Shown one piece after another: positions 49,700-59,572 of a stretch of 64,000 nucleotides of DNA. Under the pieces are notes generated by a model that made no database searches, was not told where the DNA came from, and saw nothing but the letters and a program-made list of their open reading frames with translations. A program made the translations under genes and the position numbers. The stretch is taken from the NCBI RefSeq assembly GCF_030247195.1, contig NC_080670.1:42827524-42891523 (forward strand). The letters run 5' to 3'. The DNA comes from Topomyia yanbarensis (taxonomy: Eukaryota > Arthropoda > Insecta > Diptera > Culicidae). Position 1 is the stretch's first letter; each line of letters begins with the position of its first letter.

Positions 49700-51885
49700 G
49701 GCCAATGATAATGGAGATAACCCAGCTTAATCTCAATCATTGTGACATTGCACAGCAACTGTTATGGCAGTCAACAACAGAAACGAAGTACGACGTTGCA
49801 ATTATTGTAGAGCCGTATCGTGTTCCTTTCGATAACTTTAACTGGGTGGTGGATGGTGCAGGGATGGCGGCAATCTAAGTAATAGGCGGTTTCCCTGAGG
49901 TGGCAATCTAAGTAATAGGCGGTTCAAGAGGCGGTGGATAACATACAAGAGGGCTTTGTGATCGCCAGGATAAATAGCGTATTTGTATGTAGCTGTTATG
50001 CTCTTCCACGGTGAACACCAGATACTGAACGCACTAACCGACTCGTTAGTCGGGCGAACGCCGGTTGGTATAGAAGGAGATTTTAACGCTTGAGCCGTGA
50101 AGTAGGCTGACGCAGGCTGACCAACACAAGAGGCTACCGCCTATTGGAAGCCTTGGCGAAGCTGGATGTGAGACTGTGCAACAAAGGTTCCGTTAGCACA
50201 TTCCGTAAAGACGGCCGGGAACCCACCATCGTCGTAACATTTTGCAGCCCGTCGCTGATGGATAACATGAATTGGCGAGTTAGTGAGCACTACCAGGCGA
50301 TCCACTACAGCATTGGTCGGCGAAATTGTAGGGTAACGCCGAGAGTGAGGATTGGCGAGCAGAATTGGAAAGTAAAGGACTTCGACAAAGACTTTTTTGT
50401 GGAAGCACTTCATGCTGACAGCGTCACTGCAGTTCCGAGTGCCAATGAGCTATCGGAAAGAATAGCTAGGAGATCCAGCATCGTATCGGCCTATATGCCT
50501 GCTGGATACTTTCGGTAAGCTCCTCGAAAGGGTCATCCTCAACAGCATTTTGATTCTCAACAGGTTGACGACCTACGCTGAAAGTGAGAACGGACTATCG
50601 CAGAAGCAGTTCGGGTATCAGGATATCAATCACAATCCGCACAGTCATCTCGAGCACGGAAAAATCATTGAAGCAAAAGAGAAGGGGTAAGCGCTACTGC
50701 GCCGTGGTAACGATAGACGTGAAGAACGCGTTCAACAGTGCTAGCTGCGGAGTGATCGCCGTAGCGCTGCACAGAAAGCGGGTTCCGGACTATCTCTGCA
50801 AGGTTCTGAAAAGTTACTTCCAGAACCGACCGTTACTAGTCTACGAAACGAACATGGGACAGAGGTTGATTAAGGTCACAGCGGGAGTACCTCAGGGCTC
50901 CATACTCAGCCCAACGCTCTGGAATATAATATTCAACGGAGTGCTAACACTGGAACTGCTCAAGGGCAATGAGATCATCGGCTCTAAAGATGATGTTGTC
51001 CTGATAATAACAGGCGAGGCCCTTGAGGAAGTAGAGATGTTGACGGCAGAGACAATAGGCATCTTGGCAACCTGGACGGCTGACGTCAAGTTGCAGCTGG
51101 CTCACCACAAGATCGAGGTAATGCTGGTCAATAACCGTAAAAAAATCCAGCACGTCGAGATCGGCGTCGGGGGACAATTCATCCCATCGATGCGTGCGCT
51201 GAAGTACCTGGGTGTGATGGTCGACGACCGGTTAAATTGCAACAGCCATGTCGACTATGTATGAAAGAAGGCAGCGAGGACAACTAACGCATTGGCAAGG
51301 ATCATGCCGAATCACGGAGGAGCAAGAGGCAGCGTGAGACGTCTCCTGGCAGGTGGCTCATCCTCAATGGCTGTTTTCGTCGCGAGTGCGTACAGAACGA
51401 TATCGTCGGAGACGGTATGCGTTATTACCGGGATGATCTCCATCTGCATCACTCTGGCTGAGGACGTGGAATGCTACCAGCGGAAAAATGCGCGTAATGC
51501 AAGGAGACTGGTTCTAGCGGACTCGTTGGCTAAGTGGCAGCAAGAGTGGGACAACGCAGAGAAAGGAAGGTGGACCCATCGACTCAATCCAAATGTGTCT
51601 GCTTGAGTACATAGGAAGCATGGAGAGATGAACTTCCATTTGACGCAGTTTTTGTCCGGGCATGGATGCTTCCGGAAGTACCTGAATCGGCCCGGAGTGT
51701 GTAAACGTGCAAGAGACTACCCTAGGATCGAAGCAATCCTGATATAGCAGTGGACAATAACGCCGAAGAGATGTGCCACGACGAGCATATCTGGGACGCT
51801 GTCAACAAAGTGGTTACGAGCACATTCTCCGAGCTGCACAGCAAGTGGCGAAGGGACCAACAAAGTAGCGGTTTTATTAGTTATC
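49700..51885 (+). pseudogene. R1-clade ORF2 (endonuclease and reverse transcriptase), broken
   Basis: The endonuclease start ITQLNLNHCDIAQQLLWQS is followed by a stop at 49876, beside a 23-bp direct repeat (49869 and 49902). The middle of the endonuclease is fragmentary, and the RT fingers (expected between SYMPAGYFR and LLERVIL) are largely gone. The RT palm is readable at 50584-51264: VVTIDVKNAFNSAS, then VTAGVPQGSILSPTLWN. The catalytic YADD motif has become SKDD. RALKYLGVMVDDRLN and the C-terminal thumb follow, with a stop after HVDYV. The C-terminal CCHC is not intact. It cannot encode a working enzyme. Confidence 0.75.
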
Positions 51886-51890
51886 GGAAG

Positions 51891-52656
51891 CGGTAAAACC
51901 GGTACTCCGAACCCTAGTTTGTGTAATTATTCAATTAACTGTTGTCACTAACACATCCAGATCCCATTGCACTCGGCTGTTGTTTCGGCAAGCAATAACA
52001 AGCATAGCTAATAATGCCACAAGTCACACCGATTGTCATTTAATGATTACTTACGACTCACATTGAATATCGACGCCAGATTAATAATATACCTTTTCAG
52101 CTAAACTATACTATGGAATATTATCAAAATGATAATAAAATATCGTTATTGGGTATTTAACTTTTTAATACTGATTAGTAATGTTTTTTCGCGCATTTTT
52201 GTGTGAAACGTCTGTGATTCTAAATAAAAACAAAATCGATACAGTAGAACCTTGCGTAATAAAAACATAGCAACAAATAAAATATTTGAAGTTATTTTAT
52301 TGCTGATTTTTTTATATTTGATGATCATTTTTTTTATTTGAAAAGCTTTAACTTAACCATAAGCCACCAAAGAGCAATTGTATAAGGGAAATAGAATTTT
52401 TCTCGAATCTAAAGGTTACGCTATTCAATCACCCGTAAAATTGAAAATTTTAACATCCCTATTTGTGGAAATAGACTCCACCCAACGACACCGACAAAAA
52501 AGAGAAAGAGAGAATAAAAGCCGAGAGCATGCCTAACTCTCCCGGGTTCGGCATTCACAATTTCCTTTAAAATTAATTCGCTCTCGTGAAATCGAGCGCA
52601 TTCGTCGCAGAGCCGTCGTTCCCGTCTGTTCATTACCGTTCATTTCCACCGCTGTA
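51891..52656. other. Upstream region of dacapo, no gene
   Basis: AT-rich to about 52500, then increasingly GC-rich towards the dacapo promoter. GAAAGAGAGAATAAAAG lies near 52510 and CTCTCCCGGGTTCGGC near 52535. No reading frame of note. Confidence 0.45.
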
Positions 52657-52745
52657 TTTTCGCGCTGTACTATCTCCACTTCCCGCCTCGGTCGGTCGGA
52701 GATATAAATAAGAACAGTTAGAAGAAAAGATATTTCGCGCGCGCT
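52657..52745 (+). promoter_or_regulatory. dacapo core promoter: TATA box and two E2F-like sites
   Basis: TATAAATA lies at 52703-52710, about 600 bp upstream of the dacapo ATG. TTTTCGCGC (52657-52665) and TTTCGCGC (52733-52740) fit the E2F consensus TTTSGCGC. The second lies about 30 bp after the TATA box, right where transcription should begin. E2F control would suit a G1/S regulator. The sites are seen; their use is inferred. Confidence 0.6.
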
Positions 52746-53308
52746 TCGGTACGAGTGTGTAGTGTTTTTTTTAATACTGCCTGATTTGTTTGTGGCTTAC
52801 TTGCCGCAGTCCGTCCCACCAGTTTAATGCTAACCGCTTCAGTTTGTGCCGTATGTTAACGATTGAGCTGAGCTCACGTTGGTTATGTAACCAATAACAA
52901 TAACAGGAATTTAATTGTGGAGTTCTATCACGAATTTGTGGAATTATTTTCCCTCGTTTCACTATCAAAGCAAACTCTGAAGTGTGTGTCTTCTGGATGT
53001 CACTGTTGCGGCGAATAAAGAGCGAGGCTACTGCGTTCCATCATGGGGAGCTGAAAAGTAAATAATTGTGCTGATTGAACTGCTAATGCGAGCCAAAAAG
53101 TGTATGTGTGCGTGCTTCGATGGATATTTTCGTGTGACACTTGTGCGTATCGCCGGAATTTGTAGTGCACTTGTTTGAGAACACATCCATAGTAGGAACT
53201 AGGTTACTGTGGAAGAGATAACCCGATAGTAACAAGGCTGTGACTGCCCGTGATTGTGGAAATATTGAGTGCTTAAATCGAAGTTTTCTGCAAGAAAAAA
53301 AAAACAAA
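52746..53308 (+). other. dap: dacapo 5' leader with several upstream ORFs
   Basis: The presumed leader is about 560 nt. It holds at least four upstream ATGs, each closed before the main start: 52853 (14 codons), 52997 (22 codons), about 53043 (MGS) and about 53085 (30 codons). No convincing intron signals were found within it. Confidence 0.5.
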
Positions 53309-53722
53309 ATGACAGCGAGCAAAGTACAATCTCGCCCGAAAAGTTTCCTGACGTCGTCGGCAGCGACTCCACGCAACAGTGCCTTCGCGGCCTATAGTAA
53401 TCCGGAGCAGTTGCGGCGCAACGTCGGCGGAACCAAACGGTGTCTGTTCGGTAAACCGGACCCCGCTGAAACGAAAAGACTGGAAGAAAAAACCAACCAA
53501 CAAAACCGCCAACATTACATGGAACGATATGGGTTTGACATCGCAACCGGACAACCTGTGAACCATTCGATCTCATCTTATTCGTCCTCTTCATCGTCCT
53601 CCACGTCACGGTGCAGTCCCACCAGGGAATACTGCAGGCCCAACGAGAACACCAACAAACGGCTGTGCAAAGATGAGCCTAAGAAGTCGTACGTGAGCAA
53701 TAGCAGCAGAAATTATCCATAG
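53309..53722 (+). CDS. dap: dacapo, cyclin-dependent kinase inhibitor (p21/p27 family)
   Basis: The 137-residue product has a cyclin-dependent kinase inhibitor (CDI) domain at residues 42-84. Family members bind cyclin E/Cdk2-type complexes in the nucleus and stop the cell cycle. R44-C45-L46-F47-G48 fits the RxLFG cyclin-docking motif. YMERYGFDIATGQPV (70-84) corresponds to the Cdk-binding segment (p27: KWNFDF..KPL). A serine run (89-100), a Cdk-type site SPTR (103-106) and a basic cluster KRLCKDEPKK (118-127), a likely nuclear signal, follow. I chose the ATG at 53309 for its insect-type context CAAAATGA and because it is the first ATG in frame. The protein is short for the family (Drosophila Dacapo about 245 residues, p27 198). 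The stop TAG at 53720 sits right against strong donor sequence (GTAGGTAAGT), so this may be only the first coding exon or a short isoform. The CDI identification is strong; the 3' end is uncertain. Confidence 0.88.
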   Translation: MTASKVQSRPKSFLTSSAATPRNSAFAAYSNPEQLRRNVGGTKRCLFGKPDPAETKRLEEKTNQQNRQHYMERYGFDIATGQPVNHSISSYSSSSSSSTSRCSPTREYCRPNENTNKRLCKDEPKKSYVSNSSRNYP

Positions 53723-55900
53723 GTAGGTAAGTTTTGCCGCCAAAATTTTCTCATATCGGGCAGGTTATGTTTTGTCACCCACAAAAGTTAAGTTGCAATC
53801 TTGGAGACGGTGTGGATGTGCAAGGTACTAGATCTATAAGGTAGACAAGCAATAACTTGAAATATTTTTTTCTTGAACGATTTTTTGGAAATATACTTAC
53901 ACATTACCTTTCGGATCTATTCACACCTCAAAATGGATATGATTAGTAGATAACTATGTCATGTCAAAGGAAATAAAAAATCCACGTCGACCTTCGTTTT
54001 GCTTTAGAAGCAACTGGAGCTGTTGTAATCGAAATTAGATTTCTGGCAGAAATTAACTACATTATACTGTTAAGAGTACCTGTTTGCCCCTACCTTCTCA
54101 ATACACCTACCTTGAGCAAGGCCTACATTTTTCGGGAGTGGATTGTGCGCATTTGCGAAAAAGCAAATCTGGCGCGATCGAGAAACAAAATTTGGCCACA
54201 AAAGAAAGAGCGCGAAAAGACGAACGAGTAGCATGAGCAAGCTCTTATAATATTGGTTTGACCTGTTTCTTAACGAACTCCCCAGAGCAAGAGCTCGCAC
54301 CAAAAAAACATGGCAAAAGGTGTACATGCGGAGGAGAGCAAACAAACTGGCGATCGGGCGTGAATATAATGCTTGCAGTCTGCCTGTCTGGGCCGAAGAA
54401 ATGGCGCGAAAATGTTGCCACTTCGAAGTGAGTTTGCATTTTATTTGAATGGTTCGACCGGTGGCAAGCGTCTGCGTCAGTCTAGTCGGAAGATTTGCAT
54501 GCTTCTTCTGACCTGTTTCCAACTGGTGCCTGGACTCCTGGCGCCTATGTGGTATTCGCATGCGATAAGTATGTAGCCGAATAATGTGAGCGAGCTGAAC
54601 TGCTAAATGTCAATGGCGCGGAACAACATTTCGATTGAAACTGGTTCCATAATCACAGGATTAGGAAAATTAGCATTCCGGCTAATGTTAGACACGACGT
54701 TCGGCAAAACGGTGATTGCTACTAGTATTTAATGTTAATTTTCAAACCAATGGTTTCGAATAATCGGTCCACTATCCAACATAATGCACACAGTTTATTT
54801 GGCAAACAACTGGCCAACCTCAATCCCCGGAAAGCAAAGGTATAAGTGCTAATTCGGACAAAAACTGCGAATCAATAAAAACGTAATAAAAAGCGCTAAT
54901 GACAACAAAACATCGAAAAAGCGCGCGAATGCCAATTAATACGATGTTCGAGAAACCAACAATGCTACAATACATAAACAATAAACAAATCAAACCTACT
55001 CCCACATCAACGTGGGCTCGGTGTTTGAGGTTCGTTTGTGGCGCGTTTTTTTTTTTTTTTTTGAAAAGCCACTTTATGTCTGAATTGAGAGTGCATGTCA
55101 TAAAAGTGAACCGACAATCAGGAATCAAGCAAACGGACAGACAGCAATTATAGTGAACCATTTTAATCCGGCACTGGTCGCGCCCGTGCCACAAAGTCAC
55201 CGAGGGGTCAGGAATTGGACAAATGTTGGTGTTACTTACGTTCGATGCATTTTAAATTGAGCGCAAATTGCACTCGCAGGTCAGACACCGGTGCCGGGCG
55301 GCTACCTTCGCGACTGCAATGACGAGACGGTTCTGGTTCGCCATCAATGCGATCGTGCATTCTTACCGGGCTGAAGTGCATAAATTACCAGCGGAAGGAC
55401 GGGCGGGCGGTGGTACGCAAGTAAAGTGCAACCCTGTCGCCGGATGTGTTTCTTAATGTGGGTTTGCTGAGTGCGCTTTTAGCAATTTTATTACTTCTAA
55501 CCATCTTTGAAAGTCACTCTGGGGGAAGATTTGGACGTGACATTGAGTTTTTGATTTCGATACAGTCCAATAGTTTAGGAAGGGTCTTCAGATGCTTTTA
55601 AAAGAAACATTTTTTGTAATTGCTGGAAGTCATTATGAAACAAAGAAATAAGGAGACATACCAAATAACTCATTGTTCGGTATTGAATAATTCGAATCGA
55701 ATCTTAACAGATCTTGATATCCAATAACGGATAATCGTTGCTCCAAGATTCGTTTAAAATTAGTTATGATTTTCAAGGAGACGGCAGAGATTAGTTCATA
55801 TTTATTGCCGCATAAGTCAATTATAAACATTTTGCCCTTGCGGAAGCCAGAAGGTGGAGCTATCGCGATCCTGTAGCCACTGCAACACTTCTTTTGTGCC
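53723..55900. other. dacapo downstream or intronic DNA, no further exon recognised
   Basis: A possible polyadenylation signal AATAAA lies near 53971. No second dacapo exon was recognised. Frames of up to 163 codons on the minus strand (54070-54561) show no domain and overlap plus-strand frames. A run of 18 T lies near 55050. The 54.1-54.6 and 55.2-55.5 kb stretches are GC-richer and could hold regulatory DNA. Confidence 0.4.
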
Positions 55901-55959
55901 ATGCAGCTAAAATCATATGTCGCTTGGATTCCATGCCTTATTAACTTGTCGACAACATC

Positions 55960-56150
55960 GTATCCACTTCCAACTCAGAACCAACATCGCTTGAGTTGCC
56001 TCGTTATTGACCATTTATCATGTAGTTTGTCCTGTCAGAGTTTATAGTCATTGCAACTCCCGCATTTGAATGACACAAACGCCTCTTACACTACCCTGCG
56101 ATCGACTCCAATGACGTCGATGTTATACGCGAAGCCAAGATGCATACGAG
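55960..56150 (-). pseudogene. Reverse transcriptase relic
   Basis: Minus strand: GFAYNIDVIGVDRRVV (56091-56146), a stop, EAFVSFK, and in another frame INSDRTNYMING. Together they resemble the stretch after the catalytic FADD motif of many insect LINE reverse transcriptases (DIDVIGVDRRAV..EAF..K, then INTTKTKYM). The two catalytic aspartates read Y and N. Frames break every few dozen codons. The assignment rests on memory of the motif. Confidence 0.4.
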
Positions 56151-56734
56151 TTCTCGTAAAGTGCTATTCATTTGCACATCAAATCTTTCTATCGCTTTGT
56201 ATGCTTCGAGATCAACAAATCTTCGCAGGTGGCTTTGACACATTCATAGCGTCAACAAAGCTAATTCACACCACTTTTCAAGATACTTTTGAGCATGTTT
56301 CCAACCTCTGTACAATGCATTTTTCGGAGTAAAAGCTAGAACTGAGAAGCTCAAATTATTGACATCGGCTGGAACCGATGATGTATCATCTACTGATCTG
56401 ATGTATAGATGCACTTTATCAAGTCCCTCATCGGAATAATCCAGCTATCTCTCTTAATCAGTATGATCCCTGATTGCTTGAAGCCGTCGTGCATGTTTAC
56501 AGTACTCAAGACAGGGAATCAGAGCTATATTAACTTTGTTCTGTAGAGCAATAATCCTCAGTATAACAGTGGTTTCCATTCTTGCCGTTTTATCAACCTT
56601 GCGAAGCTCATCAATAACTTTGTCTCATGGAAAATATCGGTCAAAGTGGCAGAACTGTGACATTTGAGAGCCTCGCAAATGGAATATGATGGTTTGAATA
56701 ATACTTCGTCGATCAGTCGATCTCTGTGAAACTA

Positions 56735-58100
56735 GTAAAAACGGAATCTCAAAGGTTCACGAAGTTATCTAAAGCTTCTCAAGCCAGCAACATAGAGGGG
56801 CTCTTCACTCGCAGAAATAACTCTGTCCATTGTACAGACCACATCGACGGAGCACCTGTTCAACGAATGTCGTTAGAGATCTTAATATGCTACTGGACCT
56901 CTACTTCAGAATCTAACCAGAAGCGGATCGCATGTTGAGTTGTATCTTTACGATTTCAGACGAGTTTCGGGACCTGCCCTGATTGCGGGTTGCTCTATTA
57001 TTAGTCAGTACGATCAGCTCTTGACACTGCTGACAGCTTGATGTACGATTGTAGACGACACTTCCGGCTTGCTGGAGGAGGAGCGGAGAGTTCCGTTGAG
57101 GTTCCGCTAAAAACAGTTGGCCACTCTTATCGTAGTTTTTGCAGAATCCGGTTTTCGATTGCCCCCGATCTATCTTCCTGGCTGTCAACAAACCTGCTCC
57201 GAACACTTTTATTATGCTGGTGATAGTTGATTTGGCCACAACCAACAATTACGACAAATTGACGTGCGAGTAGCTCGGATTCTCGCAATGCGCGGAGAAG
57301 ATTTTGCTCCATCGCCATTTTCACAATTGAACAGTAGTTGTCAAAATCGGCATGATACTACACACATATATCTATAAAATGAGAGGATTTTTAATACACG
57401 ATGAAAAAAATGCGTTAAGTTGATGTTGACCATTTTCTGGTCGTAACACCCTGGAAGCGGCCATGCATGTTCGCAACATTCAAGAAAGAATATAAGTGCG
57501 ACATAGGCTTCGCAGTGTGGAGCAATATATGTCAGTTGATCATTCGGAGTTTACCTCATTCATGACACAGTGGAAAGTCGGTGTCATTTGGGAGCATCTC
57601 AAAATGTCTACCGATGATTTGAATCACAATCTCTGTGCAATTAATTAAAACGGAATCTCTTAAGTTCACTAGCATATAAAGAGTTCTCCAAGGCAGCAAT
57701 ATAAACCCACTACTCTTCGCCATCGTTATCAATGACGTCTATTTTGTATTTCCTCAGCATAGTTTTGGGTGATCTGATTTTTTCTGGACATGGTGTCACC
57801 TCAGTTGTTGTGAGGTACAATACCTAATCATCCAATTTACTGAATGGTGCGCCGTTCATTTACTGACCAAAAGCGGATATGTCAGCTTCACTCACAGAAA
57901 TAACCCGATCCATTATGCAGATTACATCGACGGTGTACCTCTTCAGAGAGTGTCATTAAAGATCTCACTGTGCAGCTAGATCATAACTCTAGCATCAAAC
58001 CGAAAGAGAATCGCATTTTGGGCCTTATCTTCAGGATTTCAGATAAGCTCTGTGACCCGTACTAATTGCGGTCAATCAACTCTTGACCCGGTCGCCACAA
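56735..58100. repeat. Two diverged copies of one sequence block in direct order
   Basis: Copy 1 (about 56735-57030) and copy 2 (about 57640-58090) share AAAACGGAATCTC, CAGCAA.ATA, TCACTC.CAGAAATAAC, TGTCATTA(A/G)AGATCT-type and TTGCGG(G/T)(T/C) blocks in the same order. Copy 2 carries about 170 bp extra. They are probably two fragments of one transposon family inserted in the same orientation. Confidence 0.55.
56913..57330 (-). pseudogene. Mariner-like transposase N-terminal relic
   Basis: The minus strand starts MAMEQNLLRALRESELLARQ and changes frame to VVAKSTITSIIKVFGAGLLT and SKTGFCKNYDK. KSTITSIIKVF resembles the second helix-turn-helix of mariner-type transposases (AKSTV.SIIKRF), which binds element ends. 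No catalytic triad can be traced. Several stops follow. The fragment may be the opposite end of the kind of element whose tail lies at 39311. Confidence 0.4.
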
Positions 58101-58451
58101 TGTGGAGTAGACTTCCCAAAAAAATACGTTTTGGAAAGCCAGCTAGTCGATTTCCAACCCCATCAGGAGTATCTGCTTCAATCAATCAAGTCTAGCAACT
58201 GAGCCAACCTCCTTGAAGTTTGTATGGGATTTTTCCACGATTTATATGGAAAAAATCGACTTGTTTACTAGGAGGCACTTTAGGACCCAAAACATTACTT
58301 TTTCCTGTTTACAATTTTATTGAAGACTGCAAATCAATCCCCAAATTCATCATTTTAGTTCTAGTGATGTTTTGACACCTAGTGACTTACAAAATTCAAG
58401 AACGATGGTGTGTGAACTGCACTGACCAGAGAAAGCGTTTTGGTATAATGT

Positions 58452-58694
58452 AATTCTCGACAAACATATGATTACGGCTTAAAAGCCAACTGTCAAAATT
58501 CTCTTTGAAAGGAAATGCCGGACAAACCGTTACTCGCAAATCACAGAAGTTGATAGTAAACAAAAGAGAAAAGTTTTCTTTTTCATTAACTGCTATGAAC
58601 TGTGCTTAGTCAGTAACGGTTTGTCCGGAATTTCCTTCCAAAGAGAATTTTGACAGTTGGCTTTTAAGCCGTAATCATATGTTTGTCGAGAATT
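58452..58694. mobile_element. MITE with 83-bp near-perfect terminal inverted repeats
   Basis: The arms start AATTCTCGACAAACATATGA and include TTACGGCTTAAAAGCCAACT and CCGGACAAACCGTTACT. They match over about 83 bp with two mismatches, with a loop of about 77 bp. No clear duplication was read. The next MITE begins 30 bp to the right. Confidence 0.85.
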
Positions 58695-58724
58695 GTATTT
58701 TATTCCTGGCGCATATCAGCATTT

Positions 58725-58979
58725 CTAGAGAAAATTTTCAATAGGTCGTAAGTAACATTGAGAGCCTCTCTTTGTTTACTTTCTCTTTCGTTTATTACGA
58801 CGTCATTACAACACTTTGTACTAATTTTCCAGTACATATCGAAAGCCGACGGTTTTTACTACAATATTATGCAAAGAGTAGAGTAGTAAATGTTGAAATG
58901 GCCGAGTAATTAACAGAAGAGAAAGACCTCGAAGAGAATCTCTCATTGTTACTTACGTCCTATTGAAAATTTTCTCTAG
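58725..58979. mobile_element. CTAGAG MITE, copy 2
   Basis: Full-length 255-bp copy with both TIRs (CTAGAGAAAATTTTCAATAG), flanked by ATTT (58721-58724 and 58980-58983). It is about 97% identical to the copy at 23445 and in the same orientation, so the family moved recently. Confidence 0.9.
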
Positions 58980-58983
58980 ATTT

Positions 58984-59572
58984 TATTCCATTCTCTTCGA
59001 TGAATGCCTCTCAGTTCAGAGCATGCTTTGATCCAAATGAATAAGCGAGCAGCAACCAATACTTTCAACGTGTCGCATTGTTGAAATGGTTTATCGGAAC
59101 TCCGAAGCCATCGTCCATTCCCTTTCATACTTGCGATTGTATGTATGCGTGTAAAGATTACGTGGACGTGAACTGACGAGAGAGAGCCTCGGTTCGGTCG
59201 GTCTTCGGTTTGACGACATGTTCATATGTGCATGTGTGCATCGCGTTCGGTACGGACCGATATGCAATGTATTTTGCGTCGTTTCTTGACATTTTCCACG
59301 GACGGTTGTGAAAAGAAAGGCAGAAGAATCGTCATCCTAAGCAAGGTCACCACAGATGGTAGACTTGATCTAATTGTGTGTGTTTATACAATGCATTTCC
59401 CGCTGACCGATAGAGTTTGTATGGATTAAATATCCGCATCTGTTTAATGATAAATATATTATCCAAAGAGCTCTACTGCACATTCAATGACCCATATCAA
59501 GAATGCCTGTTTATACATAAACATTCTGAAGCCACCTTCATGTACAATAAGCTCAGTGCAAATTCATCCACA
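58984..59572. other. No gene recognised
   Basis: The 59.16-59.28 kb part is GC-richer (CGGTTCGGTCGGTCTTCGG). Frames are short and no motif is visible. Confidence 0.4.

Larger units (their letters stand above)
48250..51890 (+). mobile_element. Decayed R1-clade non-LTR retrotransposon
   Basis: The segment reads, in order: a leader, a Gag-like ORF1 with CCHC knuckles, an endonuclease beginning with the QLNLNHC motif of R1-type elements, an RT, and a C-terminal region with GRWTHRLNPNVSA and NFHLTQFLSGHGCFRKYL. The order and motifs are those of the R1 clade. The borders are approximate: no poly-A or target duplication was identified. Deletions, stops and frameshifts make it inactive. It is not in rDNA, the classical R1 target. 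Confidence 0.8.

Noticed and set aside
54070..54561. 163-codon minus-strand frame downstream of dacapo
   Set aside because: Residue use looks random, with no family motif. More likely intronic or intergenic DNA.
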